64,000 bases of DNA, taken from contig QUOL01000009.1 of assembly GCA_009761415.1 (NCBI GenBank), forward strand, positions 186,001-250,000, in the 5' to 3' direction. The DNA is from Sarcomyxa edulis. Lineage: Eukaryota; Basidiomycota; Agaricomycetes; Agaricales; Mycenaceae. The position numbers and the translations under genes were made by a program. Below the pieces are notes generated by a model that did no database searches, was not told the DNA's origin, and worked only from the letters and a program-made list of their open reading frames with translations. This document shows positions 12,292 through 22,969 of this stretch, in pieces. Numbering within the stretch: the first letter of the stretch is position 1; each line of letters starts with the position of its first letter.

Positions 12292-14079
12292 ATGTCTAAA
12301 TCGCAGTCACCCACGCCCACGCCCACACCTAGTACTACGACTTTGCCTATTAATCCTTTATCGCATACAGAATCAACTCCCTCACGACTTTATCCGCACG
12401 AGAACTCTCCCTCAGTCAATACTACCACCGAGCGAGAGCAAGCAACATTACGCCCTACCGACCGCCCTTCCTTTCGATCGCCTAGCCCCGAGCCGCACTC
12501 TAACCAACCTACACGTCGTCGTCGCTCAGCTGAGAGCTCACCCGACCAACCAATGGCCAAACGATTGCGCAAGCAGTCTTCCGACTCCCGGGCTGCACCC
12601 GAGCATCGTTCAAGCCCATCTTCCGACTCCCAGAGTGGTATGGCAGATACAGAAATGGAGGGGCGCCGAGAACGCGACTCTGAGGCCTCACCACCGCCCA
12701 CAGTCGCCCCTGCGAAGAAAAAAAGGACTCGCACATTAACAACGCCCCACCAATCCGCCGTCTTACATGCTCTTCTCGCCCAGGTCCGTTATCTGTTCTG
12801 ACCTTTGTTTCGTCTCTTTAATCTTGAAGCAGTCTCGGTTTCCAACCACGGCTATGAGGGAGGAAGTGGGTCGTTCGATTGGGCTAAGCGCTCGCAAAGT
12901 TCAAGTGAGTACCATGCTTGTATCTAATTAATTCGTCTGACGTTCTCGTCCATAGATATGGTTTCAGGCGAGTCATATATCTTGGGCTCATACAATGGTC
13001 CTTGACATCTTATCTGTTGACAGAATCAACGCCAAAAAGCTAGACGTCCTCGGAGTGAAAGTGCGACCCCTTTGGCTCATCCTCCTCAATATTCGCCTTT
13101 CCAGAACTCCAACCCGACTGCCCCGTCTAGCTCTTACGACACAAGTCTAAACACAGGTCCTCGCTCTGCAAGTACACTGGGAGCATACGAATACGACTCT
13201 CGAAGGCTGGAGCAGCCTGGTTATAACCGATACCGCCCCTCGGAGTCCTACATTGGCACAGCGGAGTCTCCATCACAGCTTCTGGGGCCTGGTATGCCTG
13301 GTCCTGACATGCATTCTCGACTTCCATTCAGGGCAGAGGAAATGCCCGGTCGTTCTCCCGAATTTGGACCTCCTCGTGTTCCACCCTCAACCTCCGGTCG
13401 CCCATTCGCTGAACCCGCAACTGCGGGATCTCGAGGGTCTGGGGACAACTTCAGAAGTCGCCCCATGTCACTACCGGTGGGTTTCCAGATGGGGAGTGCA
13501 CCCAGAGGGCGCGATTCGTCGCGAACGCTACCTCCATTGAACTTCAACATCCCGTATCACCGTAGTAGTTTCTCTGCTCCGGGTCCGAGCACGATCTACC
13601 CTTCTTTATCACGCACGTCAGATTTCGTACAACCCTCGGCTTTCGAATCCCCCTTCAGCCATCATATCCCTGAGCATTCCAGGGAGGTCCGTCCGACCCT
13701 AAATATCCCACCGCCGTTCACATTGCAGCCTCAACCGCAATGGGATAACTCATTCCCGACCATCGGTCGTCCACAGGGTTCTACGTGGCCCGGTAGAAGC
13801 TCATTCCCCGAGCGTCGGTTAAGCACGTCCCAGGGCTTGACACCACGACCCACTCACACTCCGCATTCGAGCTCGATGGATACCTCTAGCTCATACGACC
13901 ACGCTTCTCCACAGGAGACACCGATGAGTCCTGAATCTAGTCGTTCTGTTCGGTCGGGACGATATGATCCCGTCCGTGCTACATTCGTACCCTACGCAAA
14001 CTCTCCCCCGTCCTCTCCCACCCAATCCAGGGCTAACGAATCAAACGAGGACAACCATCATGACGACCATAGTGCTTAA
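12292..14079 (+). CDS. Homeodomain transcription factor
   Basis: Four exons: 12292-12783, 12833-12904, 12956-12967 and 13024-14079, giving about 543 aa. All junctions keep frame. The N-terminus is Ser/Pro/Thr-rich with basic clusters (PTRRRRSAES). The homeodomain (about residues 143-205) starts at KKKRTRTLTTPHQ, has helix 2 FPTTAMREEVGRSIGLS and recognition helix VQIWFQNQRQKARR with the diagnostic WFQN core. The long C-terminal part is Ser/Pro-rich, disordered and possibly activating or repressing. The recognition helix is split: a 12-nt exon encodes only IWFQ, and the intron after it (12968-13023) begins GC rather than GT. The ATG at 12292 was chosen because the upstream in-frame region is a pyrimidine-rich leader. 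Fungal homeobox proteins of this type act in development and cell-cycle transcription; the specific role is unknown. Confidence 0.92.
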
Positions 14080-14815
14080 TAATGCGAACTGCTCCTACCA
14101 CTACGACTTAATCTCGCGTCGACTACCAATGCCCTATCCCACGCATTCTTACGAACATTATCACGCCTCGACAGCTTCACTCTTTTCAAGAATATTACCC
14201 TCACGTTTCCATTCATTTAACTTCCGGACCCCGCTCGTCTCATTCGTTAACAACGCACATTCTCTATAATTCTAAACGGACTCGTATAGATAAACCACCG
14301 TAATTCATAATAACTCTCTTTTACTTCGCCACTGACCAAAGTACCCTACTCACCTAGTCAATCTTTAACTTGTGTATTTTTGTTTTGATAGCCTGTTCTC
14401 TTATATAGCTTACCTCTGATATCCTTATTGCAGTAGCTTTTTCATTTGTGCACATTGATATAATAATGCAATAAATAGTTCCTTGGACCGCTTAACCATT
14501 TGACCCTTTATGATGTCTCATTGTCAGCGTAAGTATACGAGGTAAGGATCATTTAATAAGGACTTAAAGGTCGTGTCGACTCGCGCGTTGTACCCAGCGT
14601 CTGTATCCTCACAACGATCTTTGTCCAGTGATATGTACGTCCCAACCTAACTTCGTTCGAATTGTATGACTGACGCCGGATGGCAATAAGGTGGATAACA
14701 TGCATTCAGATCTATAAGCACCTAACGTTAGACCTAGACTCTGTCATACGGCACATCAGCTAGGTCTACAGAGTAGCCGGCGAGTATGTAAACGCATCGG
14801 TTACATTGAGGCCTA
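14080..14815. other. Intergenic, convergent 3' ends
   Basis: AT-rich 3' flank of the homeobox gene meets the 3' flank of the RING gene. Nothing else supported. Confidence 0.6.
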
Positions 14816-17800
14816 TCAAACCTGTAACTGGACCACTGCCTTCTTCGCTGCAGCAAGACGAACCCGTAATTGTGCACGTGCCCGCAGCTTCCGTTCTTTT
14901 TCCTGAGGATCTGTGGAAAGGTCCGAGGGTATGTTTGGAACAGATAGGGCATTCGAATTCACAGCCCGAAATTCGTCCTGACCGTGGGTCTCATCTTCGT
15001 GAGCGGTATTGTCCAAGACCGCCATAGCCATATTGGCATTTTCCCGCCTCTCTTCCTCAAGTCGACTGAGTAACCGTAGACGCAAATCAGATTCATGTGA
15101 CGGTCCGGAGCCGGGGTACAATGAAGACCGACGTTCCTCGAGGGCTACAGCGTGTGAGTCAGAGAAGGTGAGCCCTTTAATTTGCCCACGACCAAACTCT
15201 GGCAAAGTTTCCGTTTCGGTGCCACAAGCCTGGTTACGAGTCGTCTTCGAAGAAGACGATCGTGGGGATTCCGCGTGGTTAACACTGACAGTGACAGTGT
15301 CGTCGTTGGCGTTGGAACCTAATGTAACGGAGTAAACGGAGAAAGGAACCGTTAGAGCCGAAAGACTTCGACTTGAATTCTCCTTCTTGTCTTTCATTTG
15401 AGCCAGGCGGGCGCGTGTCCGCTTCATTATCTCTTGAGAAGTTAGGGGTTTTGCTGTAGTCGTCGGTCCCGAGCTGGAAAGAGAGCCGGGTGCAGAGTGG
15501 GCCAACGACGGAGACAGCTGCGACTTGTCATTATCTGGGCCTGAGCCTTCCTGGTGACCTGGTGATAGTGACGGCGCAGCAACAGTAGCAGTAGCAATAG
15601 CAGTATTCATGATATTCATGTCAGCCAGTCTCATGCGAGCCCGAGTCCGAGCCATAATATCGGGCGCAGACATCCTTGAGCTTGAGCTTGTCAGCTCGGG
15701 ACTTGGCATACCTAAATGTGTCTCCATCTCCATTATTCTTGTCGTCGTCGTCGTCGCCGTCGGAAGCCCGGTTTCATCGTAGGATGATGTGGATAGCGAT
15801 TCACCATTTACTGCTATGCCATTTTTGACAGTGATATTGATCACCGAGTTATCGTCGTTGCGAGGGTAAGTGCGTGAAGGCGTAGATGTGGGCGTGGGGG
15901 TGGAAGAGGTCAGAGGCGCAGATGTGGGTGCGGAACTTGACAAAAAGAGACCTCCACTTCTTGGGATGGGTGTCGTTTCAGTGTTCACGTAATGATCAGA
16001 GACTCGACCAAGCAGGGACTTTGGGTTTGGAACAGATCCATGTTCTGCGTCTTCCCTGCTCCTAGACGGTACGGTTTTGGGTATAGTGGCCTTCCTAGGA
16101 GCTCCGTGGTCTATATCGATATCAAGATGGGCTTGGACGGATTGCAAGAGATTTCTATACCGCGGTCGGGTTCGACGAGGTTGTGGATGTGCCGGCGAGT
16201 CGACGGTTGCAAGCGGCTCTCCGAGTCCGTCTGCCATTTCGACATCGACGTCGACATTGAGATTCGCTAAGTCTCCTCTCCTCGTCCCTTTCCCTTTGCC
16301 TTTCAATGTCACCTCGTCTATCCCTGACTTGGCCTCTGACCTCAACCTCTCCTCCTCATTCCCAGGTTCCTCCACATCCACATCCCCCTTGAGCTTGGCA
16401 CTCGCACCGTCCCATCTACTCAGATCCTCCCTGATCTCGCGTTCGCACCCCACCTTGTAACCCAACGAAAGTCCCGTTTCTGAAGTCCCATCGCCAGTAT
16501 ACTTCGACTCTCCAGCTCTGACTTTATGCGCACCTTTCCTATCCATATCCATATCCCTATCTTTCTCTAGTTTTTCTTCCGCTCTCGAAGTACGTGCCTT
16601 CCCTTTCCCTTTCCCTTCCCGTCCATCCTCTGCCTCTGCCTCTGCCCTCCCCAGTCGCCGTCGTTTTCGCGTACCGTCTTTTTTGTCCCTGTCTTCAACG
16701 ACATCCATATCCGTATCCATATCTGTATCACTCAAACGTGATGTCCTACCTCTTCTCCGTCTGCTTCTGCTACTCTCATTATCCCGATTCCAATCTCTTT
16801 CTCTTTCTTCACCAAATACCTCGCGCTCCTTCCCCTTCCCCTTCCCCTGCCTATCAAACTCATACCCCAAATCATCATCCGGCCATTCCTTCCCCTTCCC
16901 CTTCCGTTCCCTACGTCTCTCCCTCAAATCCCGATCCCGATCCCACCTCCTCTCCTCTTTTTCTACTTCGCTCTCCCTCTCCTTCAGACTCGGATAACGC
17001 CTCCCAGACGGGGACCACGAAGAATGTGAGGTCGAGCGTGAACGTGCACGTCGTCCTGGTTGAACAGCCCGGCGGGGAGACCTCGAATGTACGCGTGATC
17101 TAGATGTGTGAGCCCCTCCGGAATTGCCATTACCTCTCGTGCTAGGGCCTGGTTCTGTGCCTACTTCCGCTTCATGACCATAACCATAGCGTCGAGGGAT
17201 CTGGAGTTGGTGGGGAGGAAGGATTCCTGGGGGTGTATCGTACTACATTGACGTAGACGTTGGAGTGTATTAGTATCAGTATTAGAGAAAGATATTCAAA
17301 ACTTGTAACAAAGAAGACACGAAGAAAGAATGGAAGAATGGAAGAATGGAAGGACAGGAACAAGATAGAAGAGAAGAGGGAAACTAACCTGAACGACGCT
17401 ATCATAAACGAACAAGTCCCTATACGGAGAGCGGACGTACGAGTAGACCTCTGAAACAGAAGGATCAGTTATCGCACATGTTTCGATGAGTGTCACTCCA
17501 GAGTCCAAGATTGACCATCCAGGAAACGAGGAAAACGAAGGGAAGTAATCAACGCACCATGAGCGAAATGCTCCGCATACCTCCTCTCACTCCCCTCCGG
17601 CGCATCCATATCAAGAAACTCCGCCAAGAGCTTGACAGCACCTTCTGAACGGATATCGAGGGCTTTCATGAGGGAAATTATGAACGTCGTCAAAAACTAT
17701 TCCAGCACAGCGTCCCAATATCAACTAACGTGAGTAGACAAAATAAAGAAACAAACGAATGGAAGAAAGGAAGAAAGAACGCAACACACACCTCCACATC

Positions 17801-18645
17801 CAACCCATTCCAAACCATCAACTCCCTCCTCAAAAACGCCGTCGTCCGACTTACCAAATCAGATGAAGCAGCAAATTGGCCTGGGGTAGGAGACGGGCGG
17901 TAGGATGTGTGTGGGTTCGATGCGACATGCTTCGCGTATAGATCGTGCTCGTATATCCATCGGCGTTTCGCGATGGCACGGTCGAGTCTATCGGCTACTT
18001 CGCGTTCCTCACGGCGTTTGCCCCATTCGCGTTCTGTTCGTGCTGAGTTGCGGGTGGGGTTGGGGTTGCGATTCCGTGTTCGGGGGAGTGGGAGGGGACG
18101 AGGAGAACTTACACGTAAGTTCAGAGGAGCCAGGTAATGTTTCTGATAATCGTATCTTGAGCGTATGTGGTGAATGAGATAAGTGCCTAGGGATTGAGAG
18201 CATAGAGGGCATCTGCGGGATTGTTCTGAGACGTTGACCATTATCACAACGATTTTGATTGTCAGCACTTTGAATCAAATGCATCCCATAGCTGTAGTAT
18301 CAGTTACGCACCAGACCAGACGAGAAGACAATCGAAGCAAAATTCATGGGAACATATGACGATAACGGTTCTATCTGAGATGGGTTGGAGACATATACTG
18401 CAGTTGTCGACGTCTGGATCTGGATCCGAGTGATGCAGATGGTCGTCATCGATATCGTGCGCCTTGCCGTGCTCATGGTCGTCGTGTTGTTCGTCCAGTT
18501 CGACGATCTCGTTCTCGTTCTCGTCCTCGTCGTCGTGCCCATCTTCGCGAGTGTTAAAAGGCTGTTCAGACGACATTGAGCTTGTCTGTGGTTCTGATGA
18601 AAGCCTCCGACCGGTATCAGTACTAGCACTAGTACTCTTGAACAT
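14816..18645 (-). CDS. Topors-like RING-finger E3 ubiquitin ligase
   Basis: Predicted E3 ubiquitin (possibly SUMO) ligase of the TOPORS type. Five exons: 18312-18645, about 17788-18225, 17558-17696, 17389-17450 and 14816-17242. After an acidic, His/Asp-rich N-terminus, the C3HC4 RING reads CSICLQPI ... CSHEFCFDCLLVW ... CPLCSQSL and is completed across intron 1. Next comes the TOPORS-like helical region: FLRRELMVWNGLDVE, FLTTFIISLMKALDIRSEGA and FAHEVYSYVRSPYRDLFVYD. The long C-terminal exon is Arg/Ser-, Lys/Gly- and Asp/Glu-rich, as in TOPORS, and holds a repeated motif IMxRTRAR (about residues IMARTRARMRLADM and IMKRTRARLAQMKDKK), with a similar RARAQLRVRLAAAKK at the end. Family knowledge predicts nuclear location and roles in genome stability or transcription; targets here are unknown. 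Confidence 0.87.
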
Positions 18646-18749
18646 GGAAAACCTATAAAGTGTAACGTTGAGAGCGCCGAGCGGCCCAGCAACTCAGCTT
18701 GCACTGCCACAGTCATCGCGGAACCAGAAGCGGAGACTCAACTTGGCTG

Positions 18750-19285
18750 CGCGGTGTCCGAGCCGTCTCCAGTAAGTACTTGGTAGCGAGCTCTTTACTC
18801 AATGATAGTGTTACCGCTGAAGAGGACGCCCGTCAAATACGCACCTTGACTGCTCTACTCTCTCACTTGAGCAAAAAACTCGATAAGTCGAGCCCAGGTA
18901 CCAACTTGAAAGACCACGATCTTGCTGCTGCTACTCATATCGCAACCTTTTGAATTTTATCCCGGGGAGAGAATGTCAAGCTCAAGAATGGCAAGAGGAA
19001 GCGAAGTCCCATCCTTAAGCCAGTTGCTATTCCAACCACCGAGGGGGTACAATTAGTTGCGTTCACCCAAAGGACCAAACGCGTAAGTACGTCGATTCAA
19101 ACACCTGAAAGCAAGGCTACTCTTTTTAAAACTTTCAAATATTACTCTCGACGAACTGTCTGCGAGGTAAGTTCTCGATATAGCCAATCTTGTTAGTTCA
19201 ATTCCATCTGGAACGTGATTACGATGTAAATCTCGAGGCGCATGCGCAGGATTTTCTGGCTGCAGTTCAATGCTACAAAGTGAGA
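18750..19285 (+). pseudogene. Relic of OTT_1508-like deaminase 5' region
   Basis: Similar at DNA and protein level to the 5' part of the deaminase gene at 20793-22800, in the opposite orientation. It reads SVTAEEDARQIRTLTALLSH ... DLAAATHIATF, then a TGA stop, then LSRGENVKLKNGKRKRSPIL and beyond, including the equivalent of the first intron (gaggtaagttc) and the start of the next exon (tggctgcagttcaatgctac). Only about 530 bp remain; the deaminase domain is missing. Compared with the longer copy it keeps a reading frame that the other has lost, but carries its own in-frame stop. Confidence 0.85.
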
Positions 19286-19317
19286 TTGGATCGTCGGATT
19301 CAAGTGGTTCGAATCTC

Positions 19318-19440
19318 ACCTTCATGACCAAACGAAAAGACAGTCCAAGCAGACTTGATGTTCACGAAAATATATAATAATGTTGTGATGGGTCAGAGAC
19401 ATGCTATACTGCAATTGTCGATGTCTTTATGTTCTGCTTC
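19318..19440 (-). pseudogene. Fragment of the Topors-like RING exon
   Basis: The stretch gaccaaacgaaaagaca ... gggtcagagacat.ctatactgcaattgtcgatgtct matches the RING exon of the neighbouring E3 gene at about 18312-18415 (gaccagacgagaagaca ... ggttggagacatatactgcagttgtcgacgtct) with substitutions and small gaps. The reading ending DIDNCSI mirrors DVDNCSICL of the intact gene. The open frame around it (19393-19644) has no other recognisable content. Confidence 0.7.
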
Positions 19441-19789
19441 GACGCCGTGCACATGCACATGGTATCCGAGTCTCCGGAAAACGACTCTGATTTCGATTTG
19501 AGCTCCTAGGGTTCTCTTGAAGTGGGAAGGAGGAGACTCCTGAGAGCTGAGCCACGTACCATCTGCGTGCATTGCCACTCGTACGAAACTTAACTGATCA
19601 CCGGCATCGTCACTGCGAAGGTCGTCCGAGTCTGGGTCCAACAATCATGCACGTAGCCGAGGGAAAGAATTCAATTTCGTGCCACGAAAGGGAATGATCA
19701 GGAAAGATGCAAGTCGAATAGCGATCGAGTACAGATACAGAAAAGAAACACAAGATGGGTACTCCAGAGGCAGAGGCAGCGACGATCCA

Positions 19790-20555
19790 TTAATACCTAT
19801 AACGAGTCGAGTAATCTGAGAAAAAGAAGATGAGATGAGATGAACATTGTATGTCTTGAGTATATGGATACAAAGCTCACCCTTCGGAGACACAACGAGA
19901 CCGCGTCCTTTAGATGCCCCACGATAGACCGTCTCGATGATATCAATCAGCTGGGTAGTAAGTCAGATTCGTCAATATTCTCTTTTCGTGCAGAAAACGA
20001 TATGTAGGTGCAACTAACCTCTTGCTTATTATCCATCGGCCAATTTCTGATTGAGGAGGGGGTCATTAGATCTCATTCGCCAGCGATTATTCAAGACTTA
20101 CATCTTATTATTGTTACCAGTCCCAAGATCAATCATAATGTGTTTATTGCTACAACACATCAGCATCCAATGAAAAATCCAAAAAACGACATTCAATAAA
20201 CTCACCGGTAGAAAAACATAACAGTGCATGGATCATACAATTCGTACATCTACAGAAACAACAACATCCATCGATCAGTCAGTCAGTCAGTCAGTCAGAA
20301 ACCTAGCATCCATACTCTAAATGGAAAAACAGAGGTACATACCTTGTTGAAATCTGGAACTTCCGTGATATCGACGAGGTAGATGACGGCAAAGTTTTGT
20401 ACCTTCTCTGCTACGGAATAGAGGGTTTCGTCCATGGTCATGCATTGACTGTCCCAGTCATGTCCAAAGCGGATGACGACGACACGATCTTCTTCTGATT
20501 TGATGGCTTCGTCGACGTGCCAGCCAGACGGTAGGTGGGGAAGAAAGTAGGACAT
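19790..20555 (-). CDS. DIB1: U5 snRNP 15-kDa protein, DIB1/DIM1 (TXNL4A orthologue)
   Basis: Essential thioredoxin-fold component of the U4/U6.U5 tri-snRNP, needed for pre-mRNA splicing in the nucleus. Six exons reassemble to exactly 142 aa, the length of the human protein: 20343-20555, 20206-20249, 20102-20149, 20019-20046, 19881-19950 and 19790-19815. The product starts MSYFLPHLPSGWHVDEAI and carries VVVIRFGHDWDSQCMTMDE, VDITEVPDFNK, MYELYDPCTVMFFYR, NKHIMIDLGTGNNNK and GRGLVVSPKDYSTRYRY. All borders are GT-AG. As in the family, the thioredoxin active-site CxxC is absent. Intron 1 contains a (cagt)n run at about 20276-20297. It is an internal reference gene for how reliably exons can be read here. 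Confidence 0.97.
20276..20297. repeat. (CAGT)n microsatellite in DIB1 intron 1
   Basis: Tetranucleotide run gatcagtcagtcagtcagtc, continuing to cagaaac, entirely within the first DIB1 intron (20250-20342). Five to six tandem units. Confidence 0.9.
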
Positions 20556-20792
20556 TCGAGGCGATGTTGGTGGTCGAGGACAAGGACGGTTTGATCGATG
20601 CACGTGCTTGTTTTCGAATTCCCCTTTGGGGGTACTCCGTCTGTTCAGCACCTTTTCGAAGGCTTTCTTGCCACATGGGTGGGTAGTAAAATAACACTCG
20701 AAGTGAACATGTACAGTACATATATAGAGGGAAAAGATTTGATAAACGCCAAGCGAGTGCGAGCACAAGAAGATAATCGATACGGTAAACGG

Positions 20793-22800
20793 TCAACGTC
20801 TCCAAGTCCCAAAAACAACCTGGATCTTTTTTGAGTCTCGAGGCACTTCAGGCTTCGCAGGACTGCTAGTCTGGCTGACAGATCTGGCTCTATATCTCTG
20901 GAGAGTATCCAGAATAACGCGTTCCAACGTACTCTCCAACTTTTCCCTGAGACGCCGCAGAACCACGGCACCAACACCATCGGGTGGCGACCACGGAAAG
21001 ATCTGCCCATGGGTTCCAGGCAAAATGGAGCGTTCTTTGAGGAGCAAGGCAAAGTGATGACAGGTCCAACAACATTTCTTGCAGACGCCTATAGCTTTGA
21101 CGTTCTATGGTCGGTTTCGTCAGCGTATTGAACAGAAAGATTGAAATGAATAGGGCTTGTTACTCGTAGAAGTTCTTTGACCTTGCGCAACTCCGGGTCC
21201 AGGTCCAAATTCGGGTCCGAGATTTCGTTAGTGGAAACAACACTTAGAGCCAGCAAAGACGCCTCCGGGTGTACCGTTCCCAAAAATCTTGAATTGTCGT
21301 CAGAAGCCCACGAACTGCTAAAGTCTTCGATAAATTTATCTAGATTTTTCCCTATAAAATCTCCAGTGATAGCAACCTTTGAAATGCATTCTAGGAGGGT
21401 CTCTTTCAAATTGGCCATGGAAAGGCTTGGTGGAGGAGTTATAATGAGGTGGAGATTAACGAGGAAAGGATCATGCCTTAGTGTCACCCAATCGTCGAGA
21501 AACGCAACCGCGTTGGTGTGCGCAACGATGTTCCCCAAGAATCTAAGGACCAGGGACATGACATCGTCAGGAGCGTTGAACTGTCTCGAGTCCGGAATGA
21601 ATTCTGACGCTTCGTCATCATCTTCATCGTCAGAGTCGACTGTTTCGCTAGCAAATGCAACGCCTACGCCTTCTAGTTTGACATCCGAAGACTGAAAGGA
21701 AAAGGACGTATAGTTTACCATACCTGACCGCAAACATTAAGTCATCGCTGCCACTCATTTGAGAAATGTGTCAGCTTACAGTGTTCTAACATCTGATGGG
21801 TTAACTTTTTTTTATCGACGGTAATCGAAGTAGGCGCTCTATAGGGTAATCGGGGTGAATAAGCGTGGCCAATACGATGAGAGCGTCGACGGCCATGTCG
21901 AGATCATCAGAGACAAAGAAATGTAGCTGGGTGAATGGAGGGGGAAAAAGTTTCTTCAAATCGTTGAGGGTCGAAACGAGCGATGAGACAATGAATTGAG
22001 CGGTTTCAGGACCATCGATTCTGACACGGGTGATCGGAAGGAAGAGGAGATGGGCTACTACCGCTTGGGCTTTGGAGGATAATATCAGGGATCCATATGC
22101 AGGTCATACACTGATCTATCCCGGATAAGTCTCCTGGCGTTGGCCGCCAATCTCGAAGGATGAATTCTAGTGAGGACATTTTCCCGAAGATGAACTTGTC
22201 GGAACGCAAGCGATGGCCTATGATGGGTGCGCATCGGCGTGTGATGAACCGAAAAAATTTCCTGAGATATTCAGGATCTTCGTAGCATTGGACCGCAGCC
22301 AAAATATCTCGGGCATGCTCCCTGAGATCAACATCATAGTCACGCTTCAGACTGGATTGAGCAATCAGTATCCATTAAAATCGGAATTCCTGACAGAACT
22401 CACCTCGCAGACAGTTCGTCAAGAGTGGTGTTCGAAGGCTTCAAAAGAGTAGCCTTCAATTCGGCCGTTCCAGCTGCTTTACTGATACGTTCTGGGTTTT
22501 GTGTGACTGCAACAAGTTCTACATTTTGGGCAGTCAAAACAGCGGCAACAGCGACTGGCCGAAGAATGGGACCTCGCGATTTGCTCTTGCCGTCTTTGAG
22601 ATCCTCTCCACGAGATAGTAGGGTTGCGATATGACTTGCAGCAGCAAGATTGCTGTCTTTTGGACCTGGGCTCGGGTGATCGAGTTGCTTGTCCAAGCGA
22701 GTGTAGTCAAAGTGCGGATTTGACGGGCGTCCTCCTCAGCGGTAACACTATTGAGTGAAGACTCACTTGAGTTCGCTATTACTGGAGGTGGCGACGACAT
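20793..22800 (-). CDS. OTT_1508-like nucleic acid/nucleotide deaminase, 5' end probably frameshifted
   Basis: Long helical N-terminal region plus a C-terminal zinc-deaminase fold. The zinc/catalytic motif HxE is seen in TVHPEASLLALS. Across an intron the Cys motif GVCKKCCWTCHHF and the family tail LPGTHGQIFPWSPPDG follow. Introns with good borders join DQ|SQAVVAHL (about 22100), KK|SMVNYTSF (about 21730) and ELLR|NVKAIGV (about 21105). An acidic linker ETVDSDDEDDDEASEF lies mid-protein. The stop is the complement of 20793-20795. The first coding block (ATG at about 22800, MSSPPPVIANSSESSLNSVT) is in a different frame from the rest; aligned with the relic at 18750 it carries a 7-nt loss near 22700. 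Either this copy is a pseudogene or translation starts downstream. Deaminases of this clade are linked to toxins and nucleic-acid editing; activity here is inferred only. It is head-to-head with PPIH, about 170 bp apart. Confidence 0.72.
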
Positions 22801-22969
22801 GGTCTTGACATGGTCACGGTTCAAAGCAAGGGGCTAGAGGTGCCGGAGAATTCGTGAAGCAACTCCCCAACCAACTAAGTACCCGGGGTCTCTATAGATA
22901 ATCGCGTGGGATGCCTTATATGTATACCAATTTCGAATCAATTCGCCTCCAACTCTACCTATAGCCAAC

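Noticed and set aside
16594..17103. 169-codon Pro/Ser-rich frame (+)
   Set aside because: Antisense shadow of the Arg/Lys/Glu-rich tail of the Topors-like gene.
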